Below, in pieces: positions 25,002-34,090 of a stretch of 64,000 bases of DNA. The position numbers were made by a program, and so were the translations under genes. The stretch is from UBA6170 sp942491385. GTDB lineage: Bacteria > Chloroflexota > Anaerolineae > Anaerolineales > Anaerolineaceae. The stretch covers positions 124,001 to 188,000 of the forward strand of contig CALOAF010000011.1 in assembly GCA_942491385.1 (NCBI GenBank), written 5' to 3'. The stretch's first letter is position 1. Each line of letters opens with the position of its first letter. A model generated the notes under the pieces. It saw nothing but the letters and a program-made list of their open reading frames with translations, did no database searches and had not been told where the DNA came from.

Positions 25002-26921
25002 ATGGTCAACTGGCTCGAAGGTTTCATTAATCTTGTCCGAACTATAAACGACATCCTCACCGCGGGAATCGCAATAACAGCCTTTTCTTTGTTATTGTAT
25101 GCGTTAACATTCAATTTAAGAGATCGGGTTGCCAGATCGTTCGCCATGATTCTGGTATGTGTGGTGGTGGTCTTCACTGCTGAAGCACTTGGTGGAATCG
25201 CCGTTGATGAAGCAAATATGGAATTCTGGTTCAAATTGCAATGGCTGGGAATTGTTTTGTTACCGCCAACCTATTTGCATTTTTCTGATGCGCTGGTAGC
25301 AACTACTGGTCGTCCCAGTCGTTGGCGTAGGCGTTGGGCAGTAAGAATTTCTTACCTGTTTTCTTTATTCCTGCTGGTCCTGATCCCTTTTGATATTTTG
25401 GTGGGACCAATAATGGCAGACCAGGTATCGGCTCCGCATCTGCAAAGAACCCTGATAACAGAATTATTCACGATTTACTATTGGATCATTATGTTGCTGT
25501 CGTGGATCAATTTCTTCAGAGCATATATTCGAACAGTCACTCCGGTCAGTCGGCGAAGAATGGGATATTTGGTCGTGGGGGCGTTAGCGCCTGCCATTGG
25601 CTCCTTCCCTTTCTTGTTATATGGCTCTGGCCTGGCTGATCGGTTGGATGGAATGTTTTGGGTGGTTGCCACCGTAAGCAATCTGATATTTTATTTTTTG
25701 ATTATTTTGATGGCCTATGCTGTGGCATTTTTTGGAGTTGCCTGGTCCGATCGGGTTGTAAAAACCCGATTACTTAAATGGATTATGCGCGGGCCAGTGA
25801 CAGCCAGTATTACTCTGGGTTTGACAACGCTTGTCAGGCGGACAGGCTTTGTTTTTGGGATTGATTTTGAAGTATTTATCCCGATTGTCATGGTGGCAAT
25901 TATTGTAATCTTTCAACATTTAATCACATTGTTGGCCCCAGTGGGCGAGAAGTGGTTTTTTTATGGGAATGACCAACAGGACATTGAAATCTTACAAACA
26001 CTTGAAAACCGGTTATTAACCCGGAATGACCTAATGGAATTTTTGGAAATGATTTTGTCCGCCCTTATGGATCGTTTGCAGGCAATCGGTTCATTCGTTG
26101 TATCGATTAACGAAGATGGTCTTGAGTTGGTGCTCACCAATGGGAAGGTGCAGTTCAACGAGCAAAATATTTCTGAAGAGCTATCCAAAATAGTGCTTGA
26201 AAATGGTGAATTCTCAGAAATATTCCAGTGGGAAAACAATTCTCTATTCCCTCTAAATTTGGTATCAAATGGGGATCAGGAGCAAACACAATTGATCGGT
26301 ATCCTGGGGTTAACCGGTGTGAACGTTGAAGAGTTGGATGAAGAACAAAAAATAGCATTATCAATGATGATCGAAAGAGCCTCGTCTGCGTTAAGTGATC
26401 GCCGGATGCAAATACAGATATTTGAGTCCATGGAAAAATTGAGCTCCAGAGTGAGTACCATTCAACAGTTACGCATAAGGGGAAGATACGATCGAGAACG
26501 GGTTTTTTCTGATGTTGATCCAATCCAGAGTGACGATTTAACCACCTGGGTTAAGGACGCGCTCACACATTTTTGGGGTGGTCCAAAACTAACCGATAAT
26601 CCTTTACTTGATTTGCAGGTGGTTCAGGAAACTGCGGGCAATACAGAAGGGAATAAAGCGAATGCCTTAAGGTCAATTTTACGAGATGCGATCAATCAGG
26701 TAAAACCAGAAGGTGAAAGACGCTTTACAGCCGAATGGATACTGTATAATATTTTAGAGATGAAATTCTTAGAAGGAAGAAAAGTTCGGGAAATTGCCAT
26801 CAAATTATCCATGTCAGAAGCAGATTTATATAGAAAACAGAGGGTAGCTATCGAAACGGTTGCCAATAAAATTATCGAAATGGAAAAAGAAGCCCGCAGC
26901 ATCGAAAATATCATTGACTAA
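25002..26921 (+). CDS. Polytopic membrane protein with GAF-like and C-terminal helix-turn-helix domains
   Basis: The 639-residue protein opens with eight or so membrane helices (about residues 10-300) resembling the 7TM sensor region of histidine kinases. A GAF-like soluble region spans about 335-470 and contains LMEFLEMILSALMDRLQAI. No H-box or ATP-binding domain is present. The C-terminal part ends EGRKVREIAIKLSMSEADLY followed by RKQRVAIETVANKI near residues 585-630, which has the spacing of a sigma-70 region 4-like or LuxR-like helix-turn-helix. If so it is a membrane-bound one-component regulator rather than a kinase. An in-frame GTG at 24996 is an alternative start. The DNA target is not known. 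Confidence 0.7.
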   Translation: MVNWLEGFINLVRTINDILTAGIAITAFSLLLYALTFNLRDRVARSFAMILVCVVVVFTAEALGGIAVDEANMEFWFKLQWLGIVLLPPTYLHFSDALVATTGRPSRWRRRWAVRISYLFSLFLLVLIPFDILVGPIMADQVSAPHLQRTLITELFTIYYWIIMLLSWINFFRAYIRTVTPVSRRRMGYLVVGALAPAIGSFPFLLYGSGLADRLDGMFWVVATVSNLIFYFLIILMAYAVAFFGVAWSDRVVKTRLLKWIMRGPVTASITLGLTTLVRRTGFVFGIDFEVFIPIVMVAIIVIFQHLITLLAPVGEKWFFYGNDQQDIEILQTLENRLLTRNDLMEFLEMILSALMDRLQAIGSFVVSINEDGLELVLTNGKVQFNEQNISEELSKIVLENGEFSEIFQWENNSLFPLNLVSNGDQEQTQLIGILGLTGVNVEELDEEQKIALSMMIERASSALSDRRMQIQIFESMEKLSSRVSTIQQLRIRGRYDRERVFSDVDPIQSDDLTTWVKDALTHFWGGPKLTDNPLLDLQVVQETAGNTEGNKANALRSILRDAINQVKPEGERRFTAEWILYNILEMKFLEGRKVREIAIKLSMSEADLYRKQRVAIETVANKIIEMEKEARSIENIID

Positions 26922-26982
26922 TGAAACCGTCTCCAATTTTTGAATTGATTAACTCACAAAATTGGTTGCCCTGGAGGATGAG

Positions 26983-27927
26983 ATGTTAACCCATCATAGC
27001 AAAATCAATAATGAACCAGAATTACCCCCAATGGATGAAGGGTGGTGGGCATCAGTCCTGTCGGATGAGGAATCTCAGGAACCAGAAATGAACGATGGTG
27101 AAAGCAAAAATTCGCTTTCAGCTAGTACTTTAATGGTGGATTGGGAGAAAGTTCAATCTGTTTTTGATCAAGATGAAATTTTAGAGTTATTTGTTCAGGG
27201 CTTCAACCGTGGTGGACTATTGGTTCAAGGAGATAATATTCAAGGTTTTGTCCCGCTATCTCACCTGATCGCTTCCTTTCCTGATTGTGATGAAGATGAA
27301 AAACGGACGATTCTTTCAAATTATGTAGGGAAAACGATAAAGTTAAAAGTTATCGAATGTGAACCAGGACAGGAAAGAGTTGTTTTGTCTGAAAGAGCTG
27401 CACTCTCTGGAGAAGGTAGTCGCAAAGCTTTGTTTCAAACCCTTAAAACCGGTTCTATTGTGAACGGGATTATCACAAACATAACTGATTTTGGCGTATT
27501 TGTTGATCTCGGTGGTGTGGAAGGTTTGATTCATGTTTCAGAATTGTCTTGGGGTAGGGTACAACATCCGGGAGAAATTTTAACGCTTGGTCAACCAATT
27601 AAAGTGTTGGTGTTGCAGGTAAGTGAAGAAAACGCCCGAATTGCATTAAGTCTAAAACGTCTTTTTAGAAATCCGTGGGAGTCATTAGCAGAAATGTATG
27701 TCACCGGTGATATTGTTTCCGCAACCGTAACTGCCATCACTCGGTTTGGAGTTTTTGCCCGTTTAGAAGAAGGTATTGAAGGGTTAATTCACATTTCATC
27801 TATTCAAGTGGGATCAGGTCAAAAAGATTTGGATAGTATGTTCAAAACCGGCCAAGTGGTTACAGTCAAAATTCTCCACATCGATATAGAGAGAAGACGT
27901 TTAGGTTTAGGTCTGCTGGATGAGTAA
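26983..27927 (+). CDS. Three-S1-domain RNA-binding protein (short RpsA-like)
   Basis: The start at 26983 follows GGAGG by five bases; an upstream TTG at 26962 is disfavoured. An acidic leader of about 55 residues precedes three S1 domains: SVFDQDEILELFVQGFNRGG (weakly conserved), then TGSIVNGIITNITDFGVFVD with VEGLIHVSELSW, and finally GDIVSATVTAITRFGVFARL with IEGLIHISSIQ. This resembles short bS1-like proteins of Gram-positive-type bacteria, which bind mRNA and may aid translation. It is shorter than six-domain bS1. The last codons overlap the ftsK start (ATGAGTAA), coupling the two. Confidence 0.88.
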   Translation: MLTHHSKINNEPELPPMDEGWWASVLSDEESQEPEMNDGESKNSLSASTLMVDWEKVQSVFDQDEILELFVQGFNRGGLLVQGDNIQGFVPLSHLIASFPDCDEDEKRTILSNYVGKTIKLKVIECEPGQERVVLSERAALSGEGSRKALFQTLKTGSIVNGIITNITDFGVFVDLGGVEGLIHVSELSWGRVQHPGEILTLGQPIKVLVLQVSEENARIALSLKRLFRNPWESLAEMYVTGDIVSATVTAITRFGVFARLEEGIEGLIHISSIQVGSGQKDLDSMFKTGQVVTVKILHIDIERRRLGLGLLDE

Positions 27928-30130
27928 AAAATCTGGAAGAAGAAAGACAAAAAAATATCAGCTCGAAAACGATCAAAACCCAAATGATCATCAACAAAAT
28001 TGGTTAAATAAAATACAACCAATTCTGACCCGTTATGGACTGGATATTTTCGGGGTTTCGATGTTTGCAATTGCTGTTTTAACCTTGTTTGGCCTGATCA
28101 GATGGACGACCGGAAGTATCATCTCGAATTGGGTTAATTTATTAAACCAATGGTTTGGTTGGGGCAGTTATTTTTTTGTGATTGTTTTTGTTGCCTTTGG
28201 ATTTTGGAGTTTTCGAAAAAGAATTTTTGGAGATTTTCAGTTCCCATTATCCAAGGTCTTAGCTATTGAAATCAGTTTTTTTGTATTAATCGCGTTACTT
28301 TCCATTTATGGGGGTATGGATCTACAAAGGGCTGAATCGGGGATGGATGGAGGTTTTATTGGTTGGGGTTTGGCGAATTTATTCTCCAGGGTTTTGCCTG
28401 AACCAGTCTTATCCATTATCTTTATTTTTCTTTTTATCATCAGCATTGCTCTTGGGACTGGTTTTTTCTCGTTTTTTATCAAAAAATTGGATAAATGGTC
28501 TGAAGCTTACATTCTTAATAAAGGTTTGAATGAGCTGGCAGGTTTTACACAAATCTCTTCATCAGAAATTGATTTGGAAAATAAATTGTCTAGAGATGAG
28601 AAAATCCTCGAAAAATTAAAAAGGCAAACGATTATGACACCTGCAGCAACTATTGAAAGGCAGGAAAATTTACCACCATTTGACCTTTTAGCTGCGGAAC
28701 AGGTTTTTGTCATGGATAATGTTCAGGTGCAGCTGATGGGCGAACAAATAGAAAAGACCCTGGAAGAATTTGGAGTGCCTGCCAGAGTTGCCGGATATCG
28801 CATTGGTCCAACTGTCACCCAATTTGCCGTTGAACCAGGTTTTGTGGAAAAAGAGAACCCGGATGGCACAATCAATAAACATAAAGTGCGCGTATCTCAG
28901 ATTTCTTCGCTGGCTCGGGATCTGGCATTGGCTTTATCCGCAGAACGATTAAGGGTTGAAGCACCTGTGCCAGGAAGGTCATACGTCGGTATTGAAGTAC
29001 CGAACATGCAATCAAAGATGGTTCGGTTACGACCTATCCTGGAATCCGAAGTTTTTCAAAAACTTCGCTCACCTTTAAGCCTGGCTTTAGGGCAGGATGT
29101 GTCTGGGGCACCGGTTGTCGCTGATTTGATAAAAATGCCCCATATGCTTATTGCTGGTACCACTGGGTCTGGCAAGTCGGTCTGTGTAGGTGCAATTACA
29201 ACCTGTTTACTGATGAATAACTCACCAGATAATTTGCGAATAGCCATGTTAGATCCAAAAATGGTTGAATTGGTGCGATTTAATGGTGTCCCCCACTTGC
29301 TAGGAAAAGTTGAAACAAGTGTTGAACGCATGGTGGGCGTGTTACGTTGGGCAATCTCCGAAATGGATCAACGCTATCGATTGTTAGAAGAAGCCAGAGC
29401 AAGAGATCTGGATGCCTATAACATGAAAATGGTACGGAAAAATCAAGCCACACTTCCCAGAATAGTGATTATTATTGATGAACTGGCGGATTTGATGTTA
29501 TCTTCGCCTGACCAAACAGAACATAGTTTGGTTCGATTAGCGCAGATGGCACGTGCTGTGGGTATTCACCTGATTGTTGCGACTCAACGTCCTAGTGTGG
29601 ACGTGGTGACAGGTTTGATTAAAGCTAACTTTCCTGCCAGAATAGCTTTTACGGTAGCATCATCGATCGATTCTCGGGTGATTCTGGATATGAATGGAGC
29701 AGAATCATTAATGGGCAAGGGAGATATGTTATTCCTGTCACCGGATGTTGGTGCTCCACAGCGGGCGCAAGGCGTTATTGTCACCGACCGTGAAATTGAT
29801 CAAATTATTGAATTTTGGAGACAGTCCGAACCGATCAAACTTGATGAACCGGCACCCTGGGAAGGACTAATGAAAGTTATGGCAGAAGAGGGGGGAGATG
29901 ACCTGGTGAAACAAGCGATTGATCTGGTGAAAACCAGTCGCAGAGCTTCAGCTTCGTTATTACAGCGTCGTTTACGGATAGGATTCCCCATGGCAGCCAG
30001 GGTATTAGATCAATTAGAGGAGTTGGGGGTTGTTGGTCCTAGCCAGGGTGGGGGCAAAGATCGGGAAGTTATGATTGATGTGGATGATGATTGGCAGGAT
30101 ATAAAAAATGCAAGTGAAGATGAGGAATAA
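27920..30130 (+). CDS. ftsK: DNA translocase FtsK/SpoIIIE
   Basis: The 736-residue protein has four membrane helices (about 40-190), a short linker, the alpha/beta motor and a winged-helix gamma domain. The motor shows MLIAGTTGSGKSVCVGAITTCLL (P-loop GTTGSGKS near residue 413), AMLDPKMVELVRFNGVPHL, VIIIDELADLM (Walker B) and VGIHLIVATQRPSVDVVTG. The gamma domain is SRRASASLLQRRLRIGFPMA, which reads KOPS-like DNA. It pumps chromosomal DNA through the septum. The linker is short, as in SpoIIIE-type proteins. It overlaps the S1 gene by eight bases. Confidence 0.95.
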   Translation: MSKKSGRRKTKKYQLENDQNPNDHQQNWLNKIQPILTRYGLDIFGVSMFAIAVLTLFGLIRWTTGSIISNWVNLLNQWFGWGSYFFVIVFVAFGFWSFRKRIFGDFQFPLSKVLAIEISFFVLIALLSIYGGMDLQRAESGMDGGFIGWGLANLFSRVLPEPVLSIIFIFLFIISIALGTGFFSFFIKKLDKWSEAYILNKGLNELAGFTQISSSEIDLENKLSRDEKILEKLKRQTIMTPAATIERQENLPPFDLLAAEQVFVMDNVQVQLMGEQIEKTLEEFGVPARVAGYRIGPTVTQFAVEPGFVEKENPDGTINKHKVRVSQISSLARDLALALSAERLRVEAPVPGRSYVGIEVPNMQSKMVRLRPILESEVFQKLRSPLSLALGQDVSGAPVVADLIKMPHMLIAGTTGSGKSVCVGAITTCLLMNNSPDNLRIAMLDPKMVELVRFNGVPHLLGKVETSVERMVGVLRWAISEMDQRYRLLEEARARDLDAYNMKMVRKNQATLPRIVIIIDELADLMLSSPDQTEHSLVRLAQMARAVGIHLIVATQRPSVDVVTGLIKANFPARIAFTVASSIDSRVILDMNGAESLMGKGDMLFLSPDVGAPQRAQGVIVTDREIDQIIEFWRQSEPIKLDEPAPWEGLMKVMAEEGGDDLVKQAIDLVKTSRRASASLLQRRLRIGFPMAARVLDQLEELGVVGPSQGGGKDREVMIDVDDDWQDIKNASEDEE

Positions 30131-30151
30131 TTAAGTTTCACAGCTTGTGTC

Positions 30152-30180
30152 TTGACAGTTCTTTAGCCGTAAGATAGGAT
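30152..30180 (+). promoter_or_regulatory. Sigma-70-like promoter for the CDP-alcohol transferase-lgt operon
   Basis: A perfect TTGACA at 30152-30157 and TAGGAT at 30175-30180 are separated by 17 bases. The first start codon is at 30218. Confidence 0.78.
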
Positions 30181-30217
30181 AAGCAAATCAAAAAAGGATG
30201 AGATTGTAGGTGGATTT

Positions 30218-30859
30218 TTGGAAAATTCTGAAAAGAAGAAATTAAGTTTTTCTGACCTGATGCGAAAGAAATTCAAAGGCATCCTGGATCCGATTGGTAG
30301 ATTTCTCAACAACTTAGGTCTCAAACCAAATTTCATCACCATTCTGGGTTTGGTCGGTCAAATCATCGCTGCGGTTTTCATCGCTTTTGGTGAAATCATG
30401 TGGGGTGGCCTGATCTTGTTGGTTTTTGCTCCAATAGATGCTTTGGATGGCACCATGGCTCGGTTAAGAAATGAACCTACGCGCTTTGGTGGCTTCGTCG
30501 ATTCGGTCACTGATCGCTATTCAGAATTGATTGTATTTGCTGGTTTGCTTTATCACTTTGCCATAATTCAAAATACCCTGGCAATCATGCTGGTTTTCTT
30601 TGCAGCAATTGGTTCGATCATGGTTTCCTATACCAGAGCGCGTGCAGAAGCCTTAAATTACGACGCAAAAGTTGGATTGTTGACCAGGTTGGAACGATTG
30701 GTTGTTCTCATTCCATGTCTGGTGTTTAATATCCCTTTGGTGGCTCTATGGATTTTAGCCATTGTGGCAAATTTTACTGCCTTCCAAAGAATATATTCTG
30801 TTCGTAAACAGGCTTATTTGGCACAGGATGTAGTGGGTTTAAAAAAAGTTAATAAGTAG
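30218..30859 (+). CDS. CDP-alcohol phosphatidyltransferase
   Basis: A 213-residue membrane enzyme starting at a TTG at 30218, six bases after TAGGTGG. The catalytic motif DG(x)2AR(x)8G(x)3D(x)3D is complete in DGTMARLRNEPTRFGGFVDS followed by VTD, near residues 77-99. Five or six helices surround it. Such enzymes join a CDP-activated lipid to an alcohol such as glycerol phosphate or inositol phosphate. KPNFITILG at the N-terminus is typical of the PgsA/archaetidyl-type branch, but the acceptor cannot be decided. It precedes lgt by nine bases, so phospholipid and lipoprotein metabolism are linked. Confidence 0.88.
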   Translation: MENSEKKKLSFSDLMRKKFKGILDPIGRFLNNLGLKPNFITILGLVGQIIAAVFIAFGEIMWGGLILLVFAPIDALDGTMARLRNEPTRFGGFVDSVTDRYSELIVFAGLLYHFAIIQNTLAIMLVFFAAIGSIMVSYTRARAEALNYDAKVGLLTRLERLVVLIPCLVFNIPLVALWILAIVANFTAFQRIYSVRKQAYLAQDVVGLKKVNK

Positions 30860-30868
30860 AGGTGTAAT

Positions 30869-31711
30869 ATGCCCGAAGGTTTTTATATTGGTAAATTATT
30901 TATTCATTTCTATGGCGTCATCATTATGTTTGGTGCCGTTATGGCAGCCTGGCTTGCTACTGTTGAAGCGAAACGCCGGGGACATAATCCGGATGTAGTC
31001 TGGGACGTGATGCCCTGGCTATTAATAGCCGGCATCGTCGGCGCGCGGATATGGCACATCCTCACTCCCCCGGCATCTATGGTGGAATTGGGTATTACCA
31101 CAAAATATTATCTGACGCATCCACTTGATGCTATTAATATTAGAGCAGGTGGCCTCGGCATCCCTGGTGGTGTTATGGGTGGTGCATTAGCATTATGGTT
31201 ATATACGCGAAAAAAGAAATTAAGTTTTGCTTCCTGGGTGGATATTATCGCTCCTGGTCTGGCACTGGCACAAGGTATTGGCAGATGGGGAAATTTCATC
31301 AATCAGGAACTATACGGCGCACCAACGGATCTCCCCTGGGCAATTTTTATTGAACCATCAAGAAGACTGGCAGAATTTATGGATGTCGCTTATTACCATC
31401 CAATGTTTTTCTACGAATCAATGTGGAATTTACTGAATATGGCTGTTTTGTTGATTCTAGGCAGAAAATTAAAAGATAAATTATTCAGAGGCGATATATT
31501 TCTGATTTATTTGGTGATTTACCCATTGGGCAGATTCTTGCTCGAGTTTATCCGCCTGGACCCTTCGAATGTTGGTGGCATCAATGCTAATCAAACGATT
31601 ATGGCAATCATTGCTATTTCATCATTGATAATTCTGGTATTGAAAAGAACCATGTTAAAGGATAAACAAAGCATTGAAGTTTATCCATCTGTCACTGAAA
31701 AGGTTGGATAA
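30869..31711 (+). CDS. lgt: Prolipoprotein diacylglyceryl transferase
   Basis: A 280-residue polytopic protein with the Lgt signatures: RAGGLGIPGGVMGGALALWL, the family motif IGRWGNFINQELYGAPTDLP and GRFLLEFIR near the C-terminus. The usual HGG appears as RAGG here: the conserved His is replaced by Arg, a substitution seen in some Lgt proteins but worth noting. The enzyme transfers diacylglycerol from phosphatidylglycerol to the lipobox Cys. Substrate supply may come from the preceding CDP-alcohol transferase. The window also encodes lspA and several lipoproteins, so the pathway is complete to diacyl form. Confidence 0.93.
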   Translation: MPEGFYIGKLFIHFYGVIIMFGAVMAAWLATVEAKRRGHNPDVVWDVMPWLLIAGIVGARIWHILTPPASMVELGITTKYYLTHPLDAINIRAGGLGIPGGVMGGALALWLYTRKKKLSFASWVDIIAPGLALAQGIGRWGNFINQELYGAPTDLPWAIFIEPSRRLAEFMDVAYYHPMFFYESMWNLLNMAVLLILGRKLKDKLFRGDIFLIYLVIYPLGRFLLEFIRLDPSNVGGINANQTIMAIIAISSLIILVLKRTMLKDKQSIEVYPSVTEKVG

Positions 31712-31744
31712 TCTTTGTGATTATTGCATGAGAAGCGAGGACAA

Positions 31745-32674
31745 TTGATCGAAACGCAGGGACTGACTAAAAACTTTGATGATTTTACAGCGGTCAGTCG
31801 ACTAAACCTGAATGTGGAGTCAGGGCAGATTTTGGCTTTGTTAGGGCCAAATGGCGCTGGGAAAACGACGACTGTGCGCATGTTATCCTCCATTCTGAGG
31901 CCCAGTAATGGCTGGGCGAAGGTGGCTGGGTATGATGTAGCCACACAGCCATCAGAGGTAAGAAAAATGGTTGGTGTTTTAACCGAACACCACGGCCTAT
32001 ATGGAAGAATGAATGCAGAAGAATATCTAATCTTCTTCGGTCAGTTGTATGGATGTTCAAGACCACATGTATTGAGTCAAATCAATCCCTTGTTGGACCA
32101 ATTAGGCATGGATCAATACCGCAAGAAACGCCTGGGGGAATACTCAAAAGGGATGCGTCAGAAATTAGCGCTCATTAGAGCATTAATTCATGAACCCCCA
32201 GTTTTATTATTGGATGAACCCACATCGGCTATGGATCCTGAAAGTGCGATGATCGTACGCTCAGCTATAAAAAGCTTAAGCAATAAAGAACGAACAATCA
32301 TTTTGTGCACACATAATTTGGCTGAAGCAGAAGAATTATGTAACCAAATAGCAATCATTCAGGAAGGCAAGATTATCTTAAATAAATCTATGCAGGAAGT
32401 AAAAAATTCACTGGTAGGATCACCAATTTTTGCTGCCAGGTTTGTTGAACCGGTCACTGAAGATGTTCGTGAATTACCTGAAGGGATCCAGATTGTGAAT
32501 AAAGTCGACGGTGTTATTTATTTCAAGGTGGAAAAACCCGTTTCCCAAAACCCAATCCTGATACGGCTCCTCTCAGAAAAGTACAACTTATTGTCTTTTG
32601 AGGAAGTCCCGATCAAACTGGAAGACGCCTATCTGAGAGCCATTGGTCAGGTGAAAAGAGAGATCCATGTTTGA
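31745..32674 (+). CDS. ABC transporter ATP-binding protein
   Basis: The TTG at 31745 lies four bases after AGCGAGG and gives the usual start MIETQGLTKNFDDFTAV; an upstream TTG at 31724 is possible. The 309-residue ATPase has Walker A LLGPNGAGKTTTVRML, the Q-loop LTEHHGLYGR, signature EYSKGMRQKLALIRALI, Walker B VLLLDEPTSAMDP and the switch His in CTHNLAEAEE. A C-terminal regulatory region of about 80 residues follows. It belongs to the ABC-2 type export family. The gene overlaps the permease gene by eight bases and follows lgt by 33. Confidence 0.93.
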   Translation: MIETQGLTKNFDDFTAVSRLNLNVESGQILALLGPNGAGKTTTVRMLSSILRPSNGWAKVAGYDVATQPSEVRKMVGVLTEHHGLYGRMNAEEYLIFFGQLYGCSRPHVLSQINPLLDQLGMDQYRKKRLGEYSKGMRQKLALIRALIHEPPVLLLDEPTSAMDPESAMIVRSAIKSLSNKERTIILCTHNLAEAEELCNQIAIIQEGKIILNKSMQEVKNSLVGSPIFAARFVEPVTEDVRELPEGIQIVNKVDGVIYFKVEKPVSQNPILIRLLSEKYNLLSFEEVPIKLEDAYLRAIGQVKREIHV

Positions 32675-34085
32675 TCAACTCAAGCCAGCTCTGGTCATAA
32701 CCAAACGAGAGGTACGGGATCAATTTCGTGATTGGCGTATCATCTTCCCCATTCTGGGATTAACAATATTCTTCCCATTTTTAATGAATTTCACCACTGC
32801 TCAGGTACTTCAATTTGTCAATCGCTATGGAGCTTCAATTGTTGGGGAACGACTGGTTCCTTTTTCGATGATGATCGTTGGCTTTTTCCCTATCTCAGTT
32901 TCTCTGGTGATTGCGTTAGAGAGTTTTGTTGGCGAGAAAGAACGTGGCAGTATTGAACCATTATTTAATACACCATTGTTGGACTGGCAAATCTATATTG
33001 GAAAATTACTATCTTCGATTGTACCCCCATTGTTTGCCAGTTTTTTTGGTATGGCAGTTTATTGCGCTGGATTGATCATTAATCATGTTCCTTTGCCAGG
33101 TCTCCATCTAATCATTCAGATAATCGTCATCACGATTATTCAAGCAATTGTAATGGTTGCGGGAGCGGTGGTAGTTTCTTCCCAGGCAACCTCCGTTCGC
33201 GCAGCAAATTTATTAGCCAGTTTTATTATCATTCCCATGGCATTGTTAATTCAAGGTGAAAGTATCGTGATGTTCTGGGGAGACTACCTGACCTTATGGT
33301 GGGTGGTTTTTGGATTATTCATCCTGGCTATCCTGCTATTAAGAATTGGCCTTGCCCATTTTAGTCGGGAAGAATTGCTGGGAAGAGAAATCGATGTGCT
33401 TAATTTCCGATGGGGGTGGAAGATTTTCCGCATGAGTTTTATTGGAAATGCAACCAATCTCAGGAATTGGTACAAATTTGAAATTTTTCCTTACATTAAA
33501 GAAATCCGTTATTCTATTTTGGTCATCAGTATTCTCGTTCTGGCAGGTTTTTTGGTTGGTAAGTCACAGATTACCAGATTTGAGTTTCCAATGGATCAAT
33601 TAGGACTTGAAAATATGAAAGGTCAACTAGCTCAATTGAGTCAAAATTGGTCGATTGGAAATTTCTCACCAGTTCTTCTGATTTTCTGGCAGAACCTTCG
33701 GGTTTTATTACTGGCATTTATTCTAGGTGTGATTTCCCTGGGGATATTTGGTATATTACCTTTATTCGTGTCCGTTAGTCTGGTTGGATATATCATTGGG
33801 TTATTAGGCAATCTAGATTCAAGCATCAGCACCTATATTATTGGCTTTATTCTGCCGCATGGCATTATTGAGATTCCTGCTGCGGTGATTGCCACGGCTG
33901 CTATTTATCAAATTGGCGTCATTCTCGCTACACCAAATATCCAATTAACCATTGGCGAAGTATGGCTGAAATCAATCGCTAATTGGGCGAAGGTGATGGT
34001 TGGTTTGGTAATCCCGTTGTTGTTTATTGCTGCCGTGATTGAAGCCTGGTTCACACCTGCGATCGCATTGTGGATTATTCCGTAG
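32667..34085 (+). CDS. ABC-2 permease fused to a SpoIIM (DUF95) domain
   Basis: Two membrane domains are joined in 472 residues. Residues 1-260 form an ABC-2 permease with RDQFRDWRIIFPIL at the N-terminus, ESFVGEKERGSIEPLFNTPL and several helices. From about residue 310 the sequence reads FWQNLRVLLLAFILGV (about 340), then SLVGYIIGLLGN, GFILPHGIIEIPAAVIA and VGLVIPLLFIAAVIEA. These are the SpoIIM/DUF95 consensus blocks, especially LPHGxxE. SpoIIM acts in septal wall remodelling with SpoIID/P in sporulators; its role in a transporter is unknown. The eight-base overlap with the ATPase gene implies one transporter complex. Confidence 0.85.
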   Translation: MFDQLKPALVITKREVRDQFRDWRIIFPILGLTIFFPFLMNFTTAQVLQFVNRYGASIVGERLVPFSMMIVGFFPISVSLVIALESFVGEKERGSIEPLFNTPLLDWQIYIGKLLSSIVPPLFASFFGMAVYCAGLIINHVPLPGLHLIIQIIVITIIQAIVMVAGAVVVSSQATSVRAANLLASFIIIPMALLIQGESIVMFWGDYLTLWWVVFGLFILAILLLRIGLAHFSREELLGREIDVLNFRWGWKIFRMSFIGNATNLRNWYKFEIFPYIKEIRYSILVISILVLAGFLVGKSQITRFEFPMDQLGLENMKGQLAQLSQNWSIGNFSPVLLIFWQNLRVLLLAFILGVISLGIFGILPLFVSVSLVGYIIGLLGNLDSSISTYIIGFILPHGIIEIPAAVIATAAIYQIGVILATPNIQLTIGEVWLKSIANWAKVMVGLVIPLLFIAAVIEAWFTPAIALWIIP

Positions 34086-34090
34086 TCAAA

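Noticed and set aside
30131..30217. A parS-like site GTTTCAC near the ftsK end
   Set aside because: Only half of the 16-bp consensus is present and there is no second half site.
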